Positions 50,777-62,149 of a stretch of 64,000 nt of DNA are shown here, piece by piece (within the stretch, counting starts at the first letter, position 1; every line of letters starts with the position of its first letter). The notes under the pieces are model-generated. The model was given only the letters and a program-made list of their open reading frames with translations, searched no databases and was not told where the DNA came from. Source of the DNA: Polyodon spathula (lineage: Eukaryota; Chordata; Actinopteri; Acipenseriformes; Polyodontidae); the NCBI RefSeq assembly GCF_017654505.1, contig NC_054559.1:13333147-13397146 (forward strand), in the 5' to 3' direction. The translations under genes and the position numbers were made by a program.

Positions 50777-51188
50777 ACAGTTGGTCTTCCGTAAGAAGAT
50801 CTAGATTAGATTCTGTGGTTGTTGTTCGTCATTTACTTCTGTTATTTTTTTGTTCCTAAAAGTCATTCACTTTGGATTTGGAGGGGTCTTTCAATGCACT
50901 GGAGTTTGTTGTTGGCATTTGGTTGCAGATTGTGGAAATGCCACTGGTTAATTTATAGAAATGGACCAATCTCCATCTTATCTAGCAATCTGTACAGTGC
51001 ACTGACCTCAGCAAGCAAGGGACCATAAACTCAGTTTATAAGCTATTCCAGCCATGATATTTAAATATTAATCACAGGTCTTAAAATGATTTACTGCTGG
51101 GCATCCACTTCTGGTATGAAAATAAAAGCTTTGGGTTTTTGAAGTTATGGATGAAACACAATACAGTGTATTTCCCAGCTATACAAGA

Positions 51189-51312
51189 AAGATAACACCT
51201 TCAGGGATACCAAAGACCCAAACTAGCTTACTTAGCCACAGAACTCCGGAACTATGGAACTCCTTACCTAAAGAAAGTCTTGAGAAAATTCAGAAATAGA
51301 CGTTCAAATAAA
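51189..51312 (+). pseudogene. Relic of a LINE ORF2 C-terminus
   Basis: The frame from 51189 reads on to PELWNSLPKESLEKIQ, then a stop at 51300 and TFK. Many LINE reverse transcriptase ORFs (CR1/L2/Rex-type) end with an aromatic/proline-rich segment of the form ..P..LWNSLP.., followed by a short helix ending in a fragment like TFK. The LWNSLP core is at 51252-51269 and the preceding residues (IPKTQTS..) also fit. The in-frame stop and the lack of the polymerase domain upstream show it is dead. The exact clade is not determined. Confidence 0.5.
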
Positions 51313-53716
51313 TACATCTGTCAACCTGCTATTATTTTGGAGAGTAAAACAAAAGCACAACGTTGTTTTCAACAGCAGGGGCACACGCCACTGTTGCGTG
51401 CACTTTTCTGCATCAGCTTCCTATCCTCATTTACCACAGCCTCTACGTTCCACTGCAGTCAGCAGAGTCCACTTACTGGCATTTTCTGACTCAGACTCTT
51501 CTCTTGCGCTGTGACTTCCAGAATTCATTGATGCCTCAACCCTTTTACTACCGCCGTAGGTTGAAATAACTCCCATTGCATAGCAACTTGAGCTATTTCA
51601 GGATTAGTTATGGGTTTCATCCTTTCTTTCATCGCTGCATGTGGGTAGAGGGTTCTTTGGATAACTGTTGCTTTTTAAGTGGTAGTCTCATGGAAGATGT
51701 CAGGGCTGGTTCAGAATGAATATTACAGACCATGTTCCACAATGAATTCTAGGCAGTAGATGCCTCTGTTGCATTGCCATCATACAGAGGTATGAGCGGT
51801 TGCTTTAAGGGATAAATAACAATGCCTTCGATTTTATGTTGTTTACATATTAAAATACAACTCTGTCTCAGTTCTGAACATCAGAACATTATGTTTTTGA
51901 TTTGTAAGCAAAGTGTGTGTGTGTGTGTGTGTTTTTATGTAGCATTTGTAGTTTTATTTATTTGGTTAAATACCTTGGTAAATGTGATAATTAAAAGGAA
52001 TTGAGTATGTTTACACATTCGAACAGGTACAATAATTACACCCTGGCCCTTCAAACTTATGGGTGCTGTCATTAAAACTCTATTAGTCTATGATGCCCAA
52101 TAGGTTGGGTTAGTTAATGGAAGTATAAGTACCTCATTTCAATGCAGCACCTGCCATGATAAAGGGTGTCATTGATATTATGAGCATAAGAGAAGTAAAT
52201 GTTAAAAATATATTTATATTAACAATGTATTAACTATGGTAAAATGAAGGCTTTATATATGTGTGTGTGTGTGTGTGTGTGGGTGTGTGTGTACATCATG
52301 TCATTTTAAGTGCCAATGTATTTCTTTTGACAGATTCCAAGACAGCAAATGAGCTGTGACAGAGAGCAACTAAGGGTAAGTTCCTTTTTGCATTAAATGC
52401 TTGCTTTTGCCAAAGGATATTTGAGTGCTGCACTTGTGAGTTCAAACTGTACTGGGAAAGGGCAGCTTGGAAACCAGGTTCACCATCGGCTTGGAGTCGC
52501 ATCCTCTTATTGTAAAATGCTGGAGATGCAGTTGTTGGTGGGCTGTGTGGCCAAGAAGCTGAGAATTGGGGTTGCTCTGGCTTACTGGAATCAAGATGTT
52601 CTCATTTTCCATCTCCAATTATGTGTGTGATTTTCAGCTTATGTTTTTCTCTTTTTGTTTGCCTATTTATCATTTCATTGGGAGTACAATGAAAACGAGG
52701 TTATTGAAATGCAATACCTATTTGTCTTAATGTCCAACAAGGGAAAGAAAAGTTTACAAGCTTTTGTTCTTTGTGAGTTTTCTTCTTGTGAGTTTACAAA
52801 AATGAGGTCCCTCCAGATCACTATTGCACTATGACTGTCAGCTGCTCTGCTTTTTGAGGGATTTAAGGCTGCCAAGTTGATGACAGCAGTAGCAATCCTA
52901 ACATTGTTAATGTTGGCTTAGCATCACCTGGTGGGCAGGTATTGTTTTTTGCAACACTGGAAATAACTGCAGGTTTTTTTTTGTTTTTTTGTTTTAAATT
53001 TAGCGCACACCCTGTGTATAATCTGCCCTACTGAGTAAAATGTGCATCACTTGTATAACGCTCACCTCTTGTGTAATACTCTATAATGTGATTACATCTC
53101 TATACTCTGCATCTTGTTCACAATATACAATTCATAAACAGCATACAGAAATCCTTCCAAGATTTATGAAAAGGTGCTGTTGATACTTCACCTTTAAGAT
53201 TTTTGCTTGTAAAGTTGACTAACCCTTAAATCAGCCAGTAAATAATGTTGTTATTACCATAGTATAGACCTGTAATTTTGATGTAGGAAAGCTAATTCAG
53301 TTAAAAAGAAGAGCCTAATAAAAGGTAGTGCTAAATTGCATTTCAGAGTTCTTGTAGTAATGCAATTTAAGGTTTGTTTTAAATAGCCTAAGGCTAGAAA
53401 CACTACACCGTAACTTATTTTAGAGTGATTAGAGCCCTGCTGTATTAATTCATGCATTTGAGTAGTCTAGAAAGAGGAAAGAGATGAATGGTCCTCCTAG
53501 CATTACCATAAACTTGATTGCATGAGCCATATACTGCAGCAGATGTTTGACTGGGATGTAGGAGGTTTGAACCCTTGTTTTCCAATGCACTCCCCTGATT
53601 CCTGTTTGTCATTATGTCTCTTGATGATTGACGAGTCTTGATCTTTTTTCTCCTTTAGACGGTGCCTATCGATTTACCACCTTTTCTTACGTGACCACGC
53701 TGACTGTGCAAAACAA
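51313..53716. other. Non-coding DNA with short GT repeats
   Basis: (GT)n occurs at 51915-51931 and 52259-52292. The block around 52380-52630 is more G+C-rich and may contain another worn SINE, but neither pol III box is convincing. No exon is recognised. Confidence 0.4.
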
Positions 53717-53738
53717 ATTATTATTATTATTATTATTA

Positions 53739-53790
<52 letters not shown>

Positions 53791-53799
53791 AATAATAAA
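53717..53799. repeat. (TTA)n microsatellite, interrupted and partly inverted
   Basis: About 27 TTA units with one slip near 53740, ending in AATAATAATAA on the same strand. The right end can therefore fold back on the TTA run. Confidence 0.96.
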
Positions 53800-53874
53800 T
53801 TGTACACTTATATTTAACTGTTAGTTTCTGTCTACATAGCAATTCCTGGTTGGTGCAAGTCCGTTCCTAAGAGT

Positions 53875-53923
53875 TTTATAACTTTACATAGCAAGCAGCT
53901 TTATAACTTTACATAGCAAGCAG
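53875..53923. repeat. 25-bp tandem duplication
   Basis: TTTATAACTTTACATAGCAA-initiated units at 53875-53899 and 53900-53923. The copies are identical over 24 bases. Confidence 0.92.
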
Positions 53924-56159
53924 TAGCTATGTATCCTTTTAAATTAATCTTCATTTGCCAGTTGTAAATACATTAGGAAAATGTATAGATGGGGATATGG
54001 TGGAGGAGGACATTTTTACATTTATGTAGAGAACCGCTAATCCAATTGTGATCAAACTTGATTTAGACATTCTTTAGTTTTTAAGAGTAATGCAAACCGG
54101 GAATATAGTGCTAGGTCATTGGTGATACTGATGGCTCTAATTTTGTGGTGCTGTGCTGTGGAGGAGTCACTGACATCCTTATTATTTTATATTGATTAAT
54201 TTATTTTGTAGTTGTACCAGTTAAAGTAAAATGTTGTAAAATAGGCTACACTAATTAGCCTTCTCTTATATTTGTATGCAGTTTGTAAGCTTGAGAAAAC
54301 AAAACAAAACAAAATAGCAAGAATGTGCAAATCACATCCTAATTAACTCTTATTTAAGTATGTTTTCAAAACTATATAGATGTCAGTCTTTCACACTTGG
54401 ATAATAAGGGCCAGCATACACAGTGCCACATGCAGTGATCTTGTATGTTGAAACAACACCAGTAGAATTCTACACCACTCTATTTTGTAGTGTCTGGGAT
54501 GGGAGGGAATCATGTGATCATGGCAAAATGGTGGGTTTGAGCTGGAAACTCTTACAGGTTACATTCCTGAATGAATGGTAAACAGCTTTTGAAACATTGC
54601 TCTTAATAATTTGCTTTGTCTACTAGTACAGTAAAAATGACAAAGATATTCCCCCATCACATTAATTCTGGCTATTAAGCCATAAACGTTGTTTATGCTG
54701 TGGAGTCACATTGGCATGAAACCCCACAAGTGCTGCTTCCACTTCATAACCACCAGGGTGCGACATTGTTAGGATTCAAATTGATTTTTCTTTTACAATT
54801 GACAGCAAATTCACCCAATGATTACCACAGAGGTTCCTTAACTAGAACTAAAATAAAATATACATTTAAGAGCCCTTACATAACATTCCTGGATTGAGTT
54901 TAACACTGAAGGTGCTAATAATTAATAATACACTTTCTTGCTGTGTTGCATTTTAGCTTAAATACAAGTAAAGGTATTAAAACAATAATTATTGTTTTAA
55001 GTTTACACAAAAAAAATAAATAATTAATGTGAAAAGGAAATATTTGACTGTGTAAAATAATGGTTAACATCTACAATGACACGTGAAGCTCTTATCACAA
55101 AACATCCTTACATACAATAGCAAGCAACATGGAGCACAGTTTGGGCTTTCTTTTACTCTTGGACAGTTGTAACTAACTACACTATTAAGCAGTGGTTTTG
55201 TAGCAGTGGTTTTTGGATGCTAATAAATGTAGTCCTGCAAAGTTTTAGTTTAATTAGTAGATATTTTTTCAGCTAATTGTAGTGAAGTTGATATGACTTC
55301 AAATGATTTATGAATACCAGTTATCGATTGTAGATATTTTTGTTGACTGTATATAACTATCATTGGGATGTTATAGAGGATCCTTTCTGTAACATTTGCA
55401 TGCACTTATTTTTGCTAAATTTCTAAATCAGCAAGAATCTAGAATATAGATTTGAACTTTACAGGAAGTCTTGGGTCATGATGATTTGGATTGGCACAAT
55501 TCAATTTATTTATATTCCTGTACAGACCTTGCTTGAATATGCTGTAATATCACCTGCAAATAATCTTTTTTTATCAAGAGATATGGGTTAGTTGTAAGAT
55601 GACGTTGATATCCATGAAAAATGTAGAAAATAAAAAAATAAGTACTTGATTGTATAGGAAGGGATTTTGACAAAGAAGATGTCTTGATAATCTGAAGAAC
55701 TGTTCCACTTAATAAAGGAAAGATTTTCTTTGGAAACTTGGTTGTTTTTCTAATAGGAGACACCACCTATCAATTACATCATTATCCAACATCTTACAAG
55801 TAGCATTCTATGCCTCTGTTTCATGTTGTCTTTTGATTTCCTCCACCTTGCAGTGTGCCTTGTCCAGTGGGGAATTTGGCCCAGAAGACCACTTGTTCTG
55901 TCTGCTGGCTAGGCTATCAGTCTAGGTCGGTCAGTATTAGGGCAGATCTGAGCCTCAATGGACAAGGCCATCAAATTATATCATTGAATTTATTAAACTT
56001 GTTAAATCAGTAAATCACAATCAAACTCTTCAGTGGATGTCTCCTTTCTGAATATTAAATGAAGCTTAATGTATTATTATATAAGGACCTGTATTTATTT
56101 TCAGTTTTATATTTTTACAAATATCAGAACATGTAGGCTTGCTATTCTGTAAGAAAATG
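53924..56159. other. Non-coding DNA
   Basis: No gene is seen. The stretch 53985-54185 resembles an interspersed repeat I may have seen in fish DNA, but neither ends nor family can be defined. Elsewhere the block is A+T-rich unique sequence. Confidence 0.4.
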
Positions 56160-56345
56160 GAAAAAAGTTAACACTGAATTTTGTTTGACATTTTCCTTGC
56201 CCTTACCATGGTCATAGGAGCAAAGAACTACCTGAAGGCTTCATTAAAGTAAATAGGAAGCAATTTTCAATCAGATAAAAAATAAATGTTGAGTAGACCA
56301 CCAGGTGAAGCTGCAGAGGCTACAATGTTAAGGTCATTCAATAAG
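56160..56345. repeat. Diverged local direct repeat, copy A
   Basis: This segment is similar to 56765-56960. Shared anchors, in the same order, are AAAAAAGTTAACACTG, CATTTTCCTTGCCCTTACC, GGCTTCATTA.AGTAAATAGG, AGCAATTTTC and AGACCAC. The copies differ by many substitutions and indels, so the duplication is old. Confidence 0.8.
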
Positions 56346-56360
56346 CAATTAGAGTTTGTC

Positions 56361-56379
56361 GGGGGGGGGGGGGGGGGGG
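56361..56379. repeat. Poly(G) run
   Basis: About 19 consecutive G, an unusual homopolymer in vertebrate DNA. It is G-quadruplex-prone and a likely site of sequencing error. Confidence 0.9.
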
Positions 56380-56764
56380 TACAAATGGGGAAAAACTGAC
56401 TACCATGTGTAACGGAGTTACCTGTTGCCGTGTAGTGGGCCACTGGTTTTTTCAGTTTGAGTGGTAGGATTTCCTGTCTGCCTCTGGATTTCACCACCTA
56501 CACATGGTACCTCCACAGCCTAATGAGTTACTAGGCCATCAAATTACATAAGATGAAAAGTTATTCTATGGTCATAAGCAAAACAAACCTTCAGTAAGCG
56601 AGCTTAAAGGTACCACAAAAAATGACACTATGAACCCTTAACGACATTATGCGATTGTTTCTGCGTCCAGATTTTTAGATCAGGTTCTTAACAACAATAT
56701 CACTGCAGGGTAACATACGGTGAACCCTTCTATTCTGAGCTGCTCAATCCCAAAAAATCACGCT

Positions 56765-56960
56765 GAAAAAAGTTAACACTGGTTTGTTCCCCACATTTTC
56801 CTTGCCCTTACCCTGCTGCATTATTTCACACAGCGACAAGAACTCCACAAATAGATTTAGGCTTCATTACAGTAAATAGGTAGCAATTTTCTTCTCCTAA
56901 TTACCCGAAGATAAAAGAAAACATGGTGACAGACCACAGGTCACCAAATACCATAATGAA
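56765..56960. repeat. Diverged local direct repeat, copy B
   Basis: Partner of 56160-56345, offset by about 605 bases. It has the same order of conserved blocks but a longer middle (about 56815-56855). Confidence 0.8.
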
Positions 56961-57956
56961 CCTTTCTTATCTTCTTCTGTACAGTGTTTTCTTATATAAG
57001 ATAAAATAATTCAACAGATGATCACAAGACGTTTTACAGACTTATTGCTAAAGCACGGCATGAACAGCACCCTGTGACTCTCAGCTTTGCTAAGACCCCT
57101 GATTTTGACAGCAGATGGCAATGTATCATTAGTTGTAAACTGTATCAGTTTGATGTGTTTCTGAGTTCTGCTAGGGACAAGAGCATTTCAATGATCTGTG
57201 CCACCAGTACTTTACTACTACCTTGAGGCTTTCTTGATTTTCTCAATCTTAATGTTTTTACATTGACATGCACATGTAATAGATATATTTCTACTTCATA
57301 TAGTATAATGTCATCTATTTAAAGCAATCCATGTTAGAAAATAAATAAACATACCTCCTTTATTTAACATACCATATAAACATAAATACTGTATAATGTA
57401 ACACACTATTTATTTTTTAATATGTTTTACTACCATGGTACAATTTTAATGGATTTTAATATTCTATGACTCATCAATGAGTTATGCAAACCCTACTGTG
57501 ATGGTCTTATGTTAAGTAGTTTTTAATATTTTAGTTGTTTTATTGGAACACTGTTAAAATGCTAATTACATTAATGAGCGCATATGTCAGGTATTGATGA
57601 TATAAAAAATGTGTAGCAATGTATTTTAAACGTATTACAAAGTTGAACATTATTCTGGGCATATAAAACATTTAGAAGTGATGTCATAATTTAGATCACC
57701 TACCCTACCCCTGCTACCCGTATCAACTCTAGTAAATCCAAAGCAAGAGTTACAAAATGATTGAGCCCAAATTTATAAAAAGGAAAAATGAAAAAAAAAT
57801 ATTGTTTTAATTACTTGTAACAAATTTGAGTTTGAAAACAGCAGCTTAGTCTGTTTTTCCTTTTAGAAATAATTGTTAGACCCAGATGGTAGTGTGAGGG
57901 TGCCATTGCTCTGGTGTGACACAATTCACTGTTAAAACTGTGGCTGTAAAGCTACA

Positions 57957-57958
<2 letters not shown>

Positions 57959-57994
<36 letters not shown>
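57959..57994. repeat. Poly(A) tract at the DIRS insertion point
   Basis: Thirty-six A end exactly where the DIRS-like element begins (GTTCCC at 57995). Either the element integrated at the edge of an A run or the run grew afterwards. Confidence 0.95.
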
Positions 57995-57997
<3 letters not shown>

Positions 57998-58173
57998 CCC
58001 TTTCAATTCGAAGACGACCAACAACATACTTATAGGATATGCCTGCCTATTGGTAGGTATTACTGAGTTCTTTATATCAGAGCTGCTGATAGGCCCCTTC
58101 CTGGGGTAACGTCCTCGGTCCTGCCTACTGAGGGATCAAAACAGTCAACCCATGGATGCCATTCCTCATTTTG
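57995..58173 (+). repeat. DIRS left inverted terminal repeat
   Basis: About 179 bases that match the reverse complement of the right end with a modest number of substitutions and small indels. The similarity ends near ATTCCTC..TTTTG (58161-58173). Confidence 0.9.
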
Positions 58174-58542
58174 TCTCTCAATGTGTTAAAGTAAGACATC
58201 TCTGTTTACAACCGACGTATTTTGAAAATTCACTTAAATGCACTCAAAAATTCAGTTCACCCACGTTGCCATGGTGTCTGTTCTATTTACTTATTTACTA
58301 TTTAGCTTTGCTGTTGTGTGCATGTATGTGTGGTATTCTTTTACTGCCTTACAGTTAAAAAAAACAAAAAACAAGCATGATTCCTCCACTGGGATCCAGC
58401 TCTGCTGCGTCCCGCTGTTGAGTTGAATCAGCCGGCTTGTTTCAGCTGCCTACTTGGCGTGCTTGGTAATAACAATAATAATACCCATTTACAGCTCAGT
58501 GGTGACTGTGTCTCCCATAGCTGAATTGTTGTGATGTAAGCC

Positions 58543-58613
<71 letters not shown>

Positions 58614-59490
58614 TTTTTTTTTTTTTTTTTTTTTTGCTTTTGCAGTTAAAAATAAAAGCAGTACACTTTGTCTTCCTGTATAACACACCACAGTTCCTTG
58701 AGTCTGTGCTCCACTCCAACATACTCTACATCCTGCCCTGTTGTGTGACTGCATGCGGTCTAGAACCAGGTTATCATCACACTGCACCCTAGTGCAGCAC
58801 CGTGCGCTTCCCTGTACTGCTCTCCTGATTACCTACTCGAGCCTGTGTATGCACCCCGGCGTATGCTATGCGCTACCCTGGGTTGTGTTGACTTTCACAC
58901 GGTTAAGGCTGGGCGCCTCTCAGTGCTTAGCACCCCAACATGTCAATAACACCTGCATTCGGTGCTCTGATTCTTTGGTGCACCAGTAATGTACTCTACC
59001 TCACTCCGTGTCCTCGGTGCTTCTGCACCTTTGGTGACTGAGTGCTTCATTACACAGGTCTACACCCTCCAGTGTTTAAACAACGCCCTTGGGGCCAGCA
59101 GATATCAAGTATGGCTAAATTCCACACTTGCACGTCCTGCACAGCGTCCCCTGCTAGCACGGCCTGATAGCTGTCTCAAGCCCATGCTCTTGCCCCGGCT
59201 CAGCCAATAATGCCAGCCCCAGAGCTGACTCCTCCTGCACGGGGGTCACCCCGGATGAGGAGGTCCATGATGCGATTTCGATCATGGCCTCACGGGAAAG
59301 TGGGTCCTTCCTTCAGAAACAGCCCTTCCTCCCCTGACCATTCCTTGGATCAACGGTAGAGGAATTGCTGCAGCGCTCTCACCGAGAAGGCAAGGTGTCT
59401 TGGCAAGTAGCCTCAATACTCCCTTCCTGTACTCTAGTACGGGAGAGAATGAGACACTGGCGTCTGCCATACCTGCCAGTCTGTTCGGCC
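58174..59490 (+). pseudogene. DIRS internal region with decayed gag-like sequence
   Basis: This region should hold the first ORF (gag-like) of a DIRS element. It is riddled with stops in all three frames. Around 59258-59310 there is weak resemblance to the acidic and serine-rich start of DIRS gag proteins (EEVHDAISIMAS). Most of 58640-59250 is unrecognisable, Ser/Thr/Pro/Cys-rich conceptual sequence. The (TA)n and poly(T) block at 58543-58635 interrupts it. Confidence 0.45.
58543..58635. repeat. (TA)n plus poly(T) inside the DIRS element
   Basis: About 30 TA units are followed by 23 T. The T run could be the tail of a minus-strand retroposon insertion, but no body is seen. Confidence 0.95.
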
Positions 59491-59491
59491 A

Positions 59492-59770
59492 GGAGAATGG
59501 TTTATAACAGCGGACCGAAAGGACGCATTTTCTGCGTCCCTATTAGTGCAGCGCATAGGAAGTATCTCCGCTTCGCATTTTCGAGTTATCCATGCTACCA
59601 TTCGGCTTCTCCTTAGGGCCCTGCATGTTTTCAAAGTGCATGGATGCCATTCTGGCTCACTTGCGGCTGCAAGGGATCAGGATGATTAACTACCTGGATG
59701 ACTGGTCGATCTGTCCCAGTCGCACCTCTGGCACCCAGAACCAGGCAGACTCCAACTTGTGGGTCTGGCC
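59492..59770 (+). pseudogene. DIRS reverse transcriptase fragment (broken)
   Basis: Three consecutive pieces of a DIRS-type reverse transcriptase lie here in changing frames. 59492-59536 encodes EWFITADRKDAF, the segment around the first catalytic aspartate. 59533-59580 encodes ISAAHRKYLRFAF, in a different frame. 59592-59770 encodes LPFGFSLGPCMFSKCMDAIL and then the catalytic YLDDW box (59691-59705). In DIRS-type polymerases these three segments follow each other in this order. The frame changes show a dead gene. After about 59725 the frame loses similarity, and the RNase H and methyltransferase-like parts expected downstream are missing. Confidence 0.85.
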
Positions 59771-60259
59771 CCAGAACGGGACCGTTTGTTCGCCTTAGGA
59801 CTCTCAGACGCAGTTGTCAGTATACTGCAGAACGCTAGAGCCTCCTCCACTGGAGCATTGCACGCCTATAGGTGGAAGTATTTTCAAAATTGGTGCACAA
59901 CCAGAGGTCATGAATTATTGCCCTATAGCAACTGTTTTGCAGTTTCTGCAAGATCTGTTATAGACTGGTCCATCCACCTCTGCGTTGAAAGTATACCTAG
60001 CAGCCATATCTACAAGTCATGTCCCCATTGTCTCCTGGGCACTCATATACTAGCGACACGTTTTTTGAAGGGTGCTCTCGGGTTACGCCTTCCAGGGAGG
60101 GTCAATCTCTATGAAGACAGCCTCCCTCTTGGCTACCACCTTCTCAAAGTGGTCCAATGTTGGTACACAGCTCATGTAAATGTGTTTGGGAAGATGGCAG
60201 CAGGGTGTCACATCATACAAACGCTGCTTTCCTCCCCTTTCTCTAGGTTCTTAATGTGA
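59771..60259 (+). pseudogene. DIRS tyrosine recombinase fragment (broken)
   Basis: The frame from 59759 gives a stretch beginning LGLSDAVVSILQNARASSTG at about 59792. It resembles the N-terminal core-binding part of DIRS tyrosine recombinases, with the following Tyr/Trp-rich segment (YRWKYFQNWC). The frame then shifts: VYLAAISTSHVPI is found in another frame from 59991. Similarity returns in the original frame at TRFLKGALGLRLPG near 60054-60095. The C-terminal catalytic part with the R..H..R..Y residues was not found before 60400, so the protein would be inactive. Confidence 0.78.
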
Positions 60260-60400
60260 TAGATCCTTTCTTGCCTTTATTAGGCACGAAGGTCCTTGAA
60301 GTTGCATTCTCGCACCACTAACATTGGGTTATGTGGTTCTGACGCGTCCCTCGTATGCTGCCGTTCTGTCTCCCTCGTGACTGCTCTGGTATACTTTCCC

Positions 60401-60490
60401 ATAAGTATGTTGTTGGTCGTCTTCGAATTGAAAGGGAACGTTAGGTTACTTACTGTAACCTTGGTTCCCTGGAAGAGAAGACGACCAACA
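60401..60490. repeat. DIRS internal complementary region
   Basis: 60401-60439 is the exact reverse complement of 57995-58033 (39 of 39 bases). 60440-60490 is the reverse complement of the right end, reading inward from 60733, with about seven differences. The junction of the two halves is GGGAAC/GTTAGG. In DIRS replication models this region serves as the template that joins the element ends into a circle. Its size of about 90 bases matches that of known DIRS elements. Confidence 0.93.
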
Positions 60491-60531
60491 AACCTTGCAA
60501 GGTCGCATCTGTCTCCATCATAGGTTGGATG

Positions 60532-60733
60532 CAAAAAGAGGAATGGCTTCCGTGGGTTGACTGTTTTGATCCATCGGCAGGCGGGACTGAAGTTTTCACC
60601 CCAGGAAGGGGCCTATCGGCATCTCTGATATAAAGAGCTCAGTGGATACCTACCAATAGGCAGGCATATCCTATAAGTATGTTGTTGGTTGTCTTCTCTT
60701 TCAGGGAACCGGGGTTACGGCAAGTATCCTAAC
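60532..60733 (-). repeat. DIRS right inverted terminal repeat
   Basis: Inverted copy of the left repeat, with an additional outer extension of about 23 bases (60711-60733) that the left end lacks. Such an extension of the right terminal repeat is known for DIRS-1-type elements. Its complement is present in the internal complementary region. Confidence 0.9.
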
Positions 60734-61217
60734 ATTTTTTTGTTTTTTTCTTGGTGTGGGGAATGGTGGGAGTGGTGTCATGTACAACTTAATAATATTG
60801 ATCTACTGCATTAACACAGCTGGTTAAATATTCTGTTTTAAACAGACAGTTGTATAATGATGGCAGATTAAATATGGAAGAATGAATAACATTTTATCTG
60901 ATACCCGTTGTGCTCGGTCTGTCTGACCTAGTGTGATTTACAATGAATTATGGAAGTATGATAGCAATCCCCCCAGTTTTGAACAGAGGGAATGCAGCTG
61001 CAACATCAAGCATGTTATGAATTTGTACATGTACTGTAACCTTTTTTAAACAAGTAATCTAAGGTCCGGTGGAGAAGATGCCTTTGATTTAAACATGCTA
61101 TGTTTGAACTATGTTATCATACTTTATAATTTACTTACAAAATGTAACAGTCGTTCAGTAATGCACATGACCAAGTTATTCCCAGGTGAGAAAGCTGCAT
61201 AACCAATTACAATGAAA
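60734..61217. other. A+T-rich non-coding DNA
   Basis: No gene or bounded repeat is seen. Confidence 0.5.
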
Positions 61218-61404
61218 TACAGTGTTCCGCCTTTATAAGGCGGCCTTTTATACTGCAGAACAAGTTATAAGGTGGTATGGTCATGGCTCCCATTTGCCCC
61301 ATAATAACATTAAACTAGCACTAGTAGTCTCGTTATAAGGTGGAACTAGCATGGGCTCTTAACTAAGGCTCCCGACTACAACGTTATAAAAGGGAAGCGC
61401 TTTA
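61218..61404. mobile_element. 183-bp pogo/Tigger-like MITE
   Basis: The element (61220-61402) starts CAGTGTTCCGCCTTTATAAGG. Its other end, on the minus strand, starts AAGCGCTTCCCTTTTATAACG. TA dinucleotides flank both sides (61218-61219 and 61403-61404). TA duplications and CAGT..CC..TTATAA ends are features of pogo/Tigger-type Tc1/mariner elements. It contains repeated GTTATAAGGTGG-like words inside and no coding capacity. Confidence 0.62.
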
Positions 61405-62021
61405 CTACTATTTATACTGTACTAATATACTGAGGATACAAGTACTTTAATTGCATGCATCGAAATATATCTAAATCTAACAAACCATTTACAGTATTGT
61501 GTAAGTGTTTTCCATAGAATTTGTATCGCTGTCTGCAAGCACACTTTCCCTCACAGCTCTGTGTACACAGCAGCAGTAGCAGCTTAGAGTCAGTAGATGG
61601 CTGTAGAAAAGTATGTTGAGCAATTTAGTGTTATAGCAGTGAGACTGTGGAAGGCCTTGACCTGACTGGTTGCAGCTTTTATCTGGAGTGCATTTACAGA
61701 GATAAAGCAAAAGCAAGGTGCAGTACATGCTCTTGACTTTTGCGTGCTTGGCAATAGCATTTGGATTGAGCAGCTATAGGTTTTTTTTTTTTCTTTTCTG
61801 TTCGTTCCCTGCTTGTCACCCAGTGGTTTTTTTGCAAGGGGTGGATTGCTTTGAGATCTCGCTGCTCAGCAACCTCACCTTACCTGGCTAAGAGAATAAA
61901 AAAAAAAAAAAACGTGTTTTTACCTTACAGTAAAGAAGTGATTTAACTTTCCTGCAAATTCTTTATTGAATTGGGAGCTCAAAATTCCCTGCCTGCAGTC
62001 AAGGGAGTGGCGTGTGCCTCA

Positions 62022-62023
<2 letters not shown>
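61405..62023. other. Non-coding DNA, nothing recognised
   Basis: Open frames are short and without domains. Short poly(T) and poly(A) runs occur near 61780-61792 and 61898-61912. Confidence 0.5.
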
Positions 62024-62068
<45 letters not shown>

Positions 62069-62096
62069 GTGTGTGTAATCTATGTGTGTGTGTGTG
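62024..62096. repeat. (GT)n microsatellite
   Basis: (GT)n at 62024-62076 with one GC interruption, then a second GT block at 62083-62096. Confidence 0.97.
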
Positions 62097-62149
62097 CTCC
62101 CCCCAGCACACTCCACCCCCCCAATCACCACCTCTCGCTTACTTTTGCC

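Larger units (their letters stand above)
57995..60733 (+). mobile_element. Internally deleted DIRS-like tyrosine-recombinase retrotransposon
   Basis: DIRS elements replicate through reverse transcription and integrate a circular DNA with a tyrosine recombinase, so they leave no target-site duplication. This copy has the full DIRS architecture: inverted terminal repeats at 57995-58173 and about 60532-60733, and an internal complementary region at 60401-60490. The internal region joins the complements of the two outer ends back to back, fixing the ends at 57995 and 60733. Between them lie fragments of the reverse transcriptase (motif YLDDW at 59691-59705) and of the recombinase. Both are broken by frameshifts and a deletion that removes the sequence between them. 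A (TA)n/poly(T) repeat has grown inside at 58543-58635. At 2.74 kb it is roughly half the usual 5-6 kb, so it cannot move by itself. Confidence 0.92.

Noticed and set aside
52380..52630. Possible SINE
   Set aside because: No acceptable box A/box B pair, tail or duplication could be defined.
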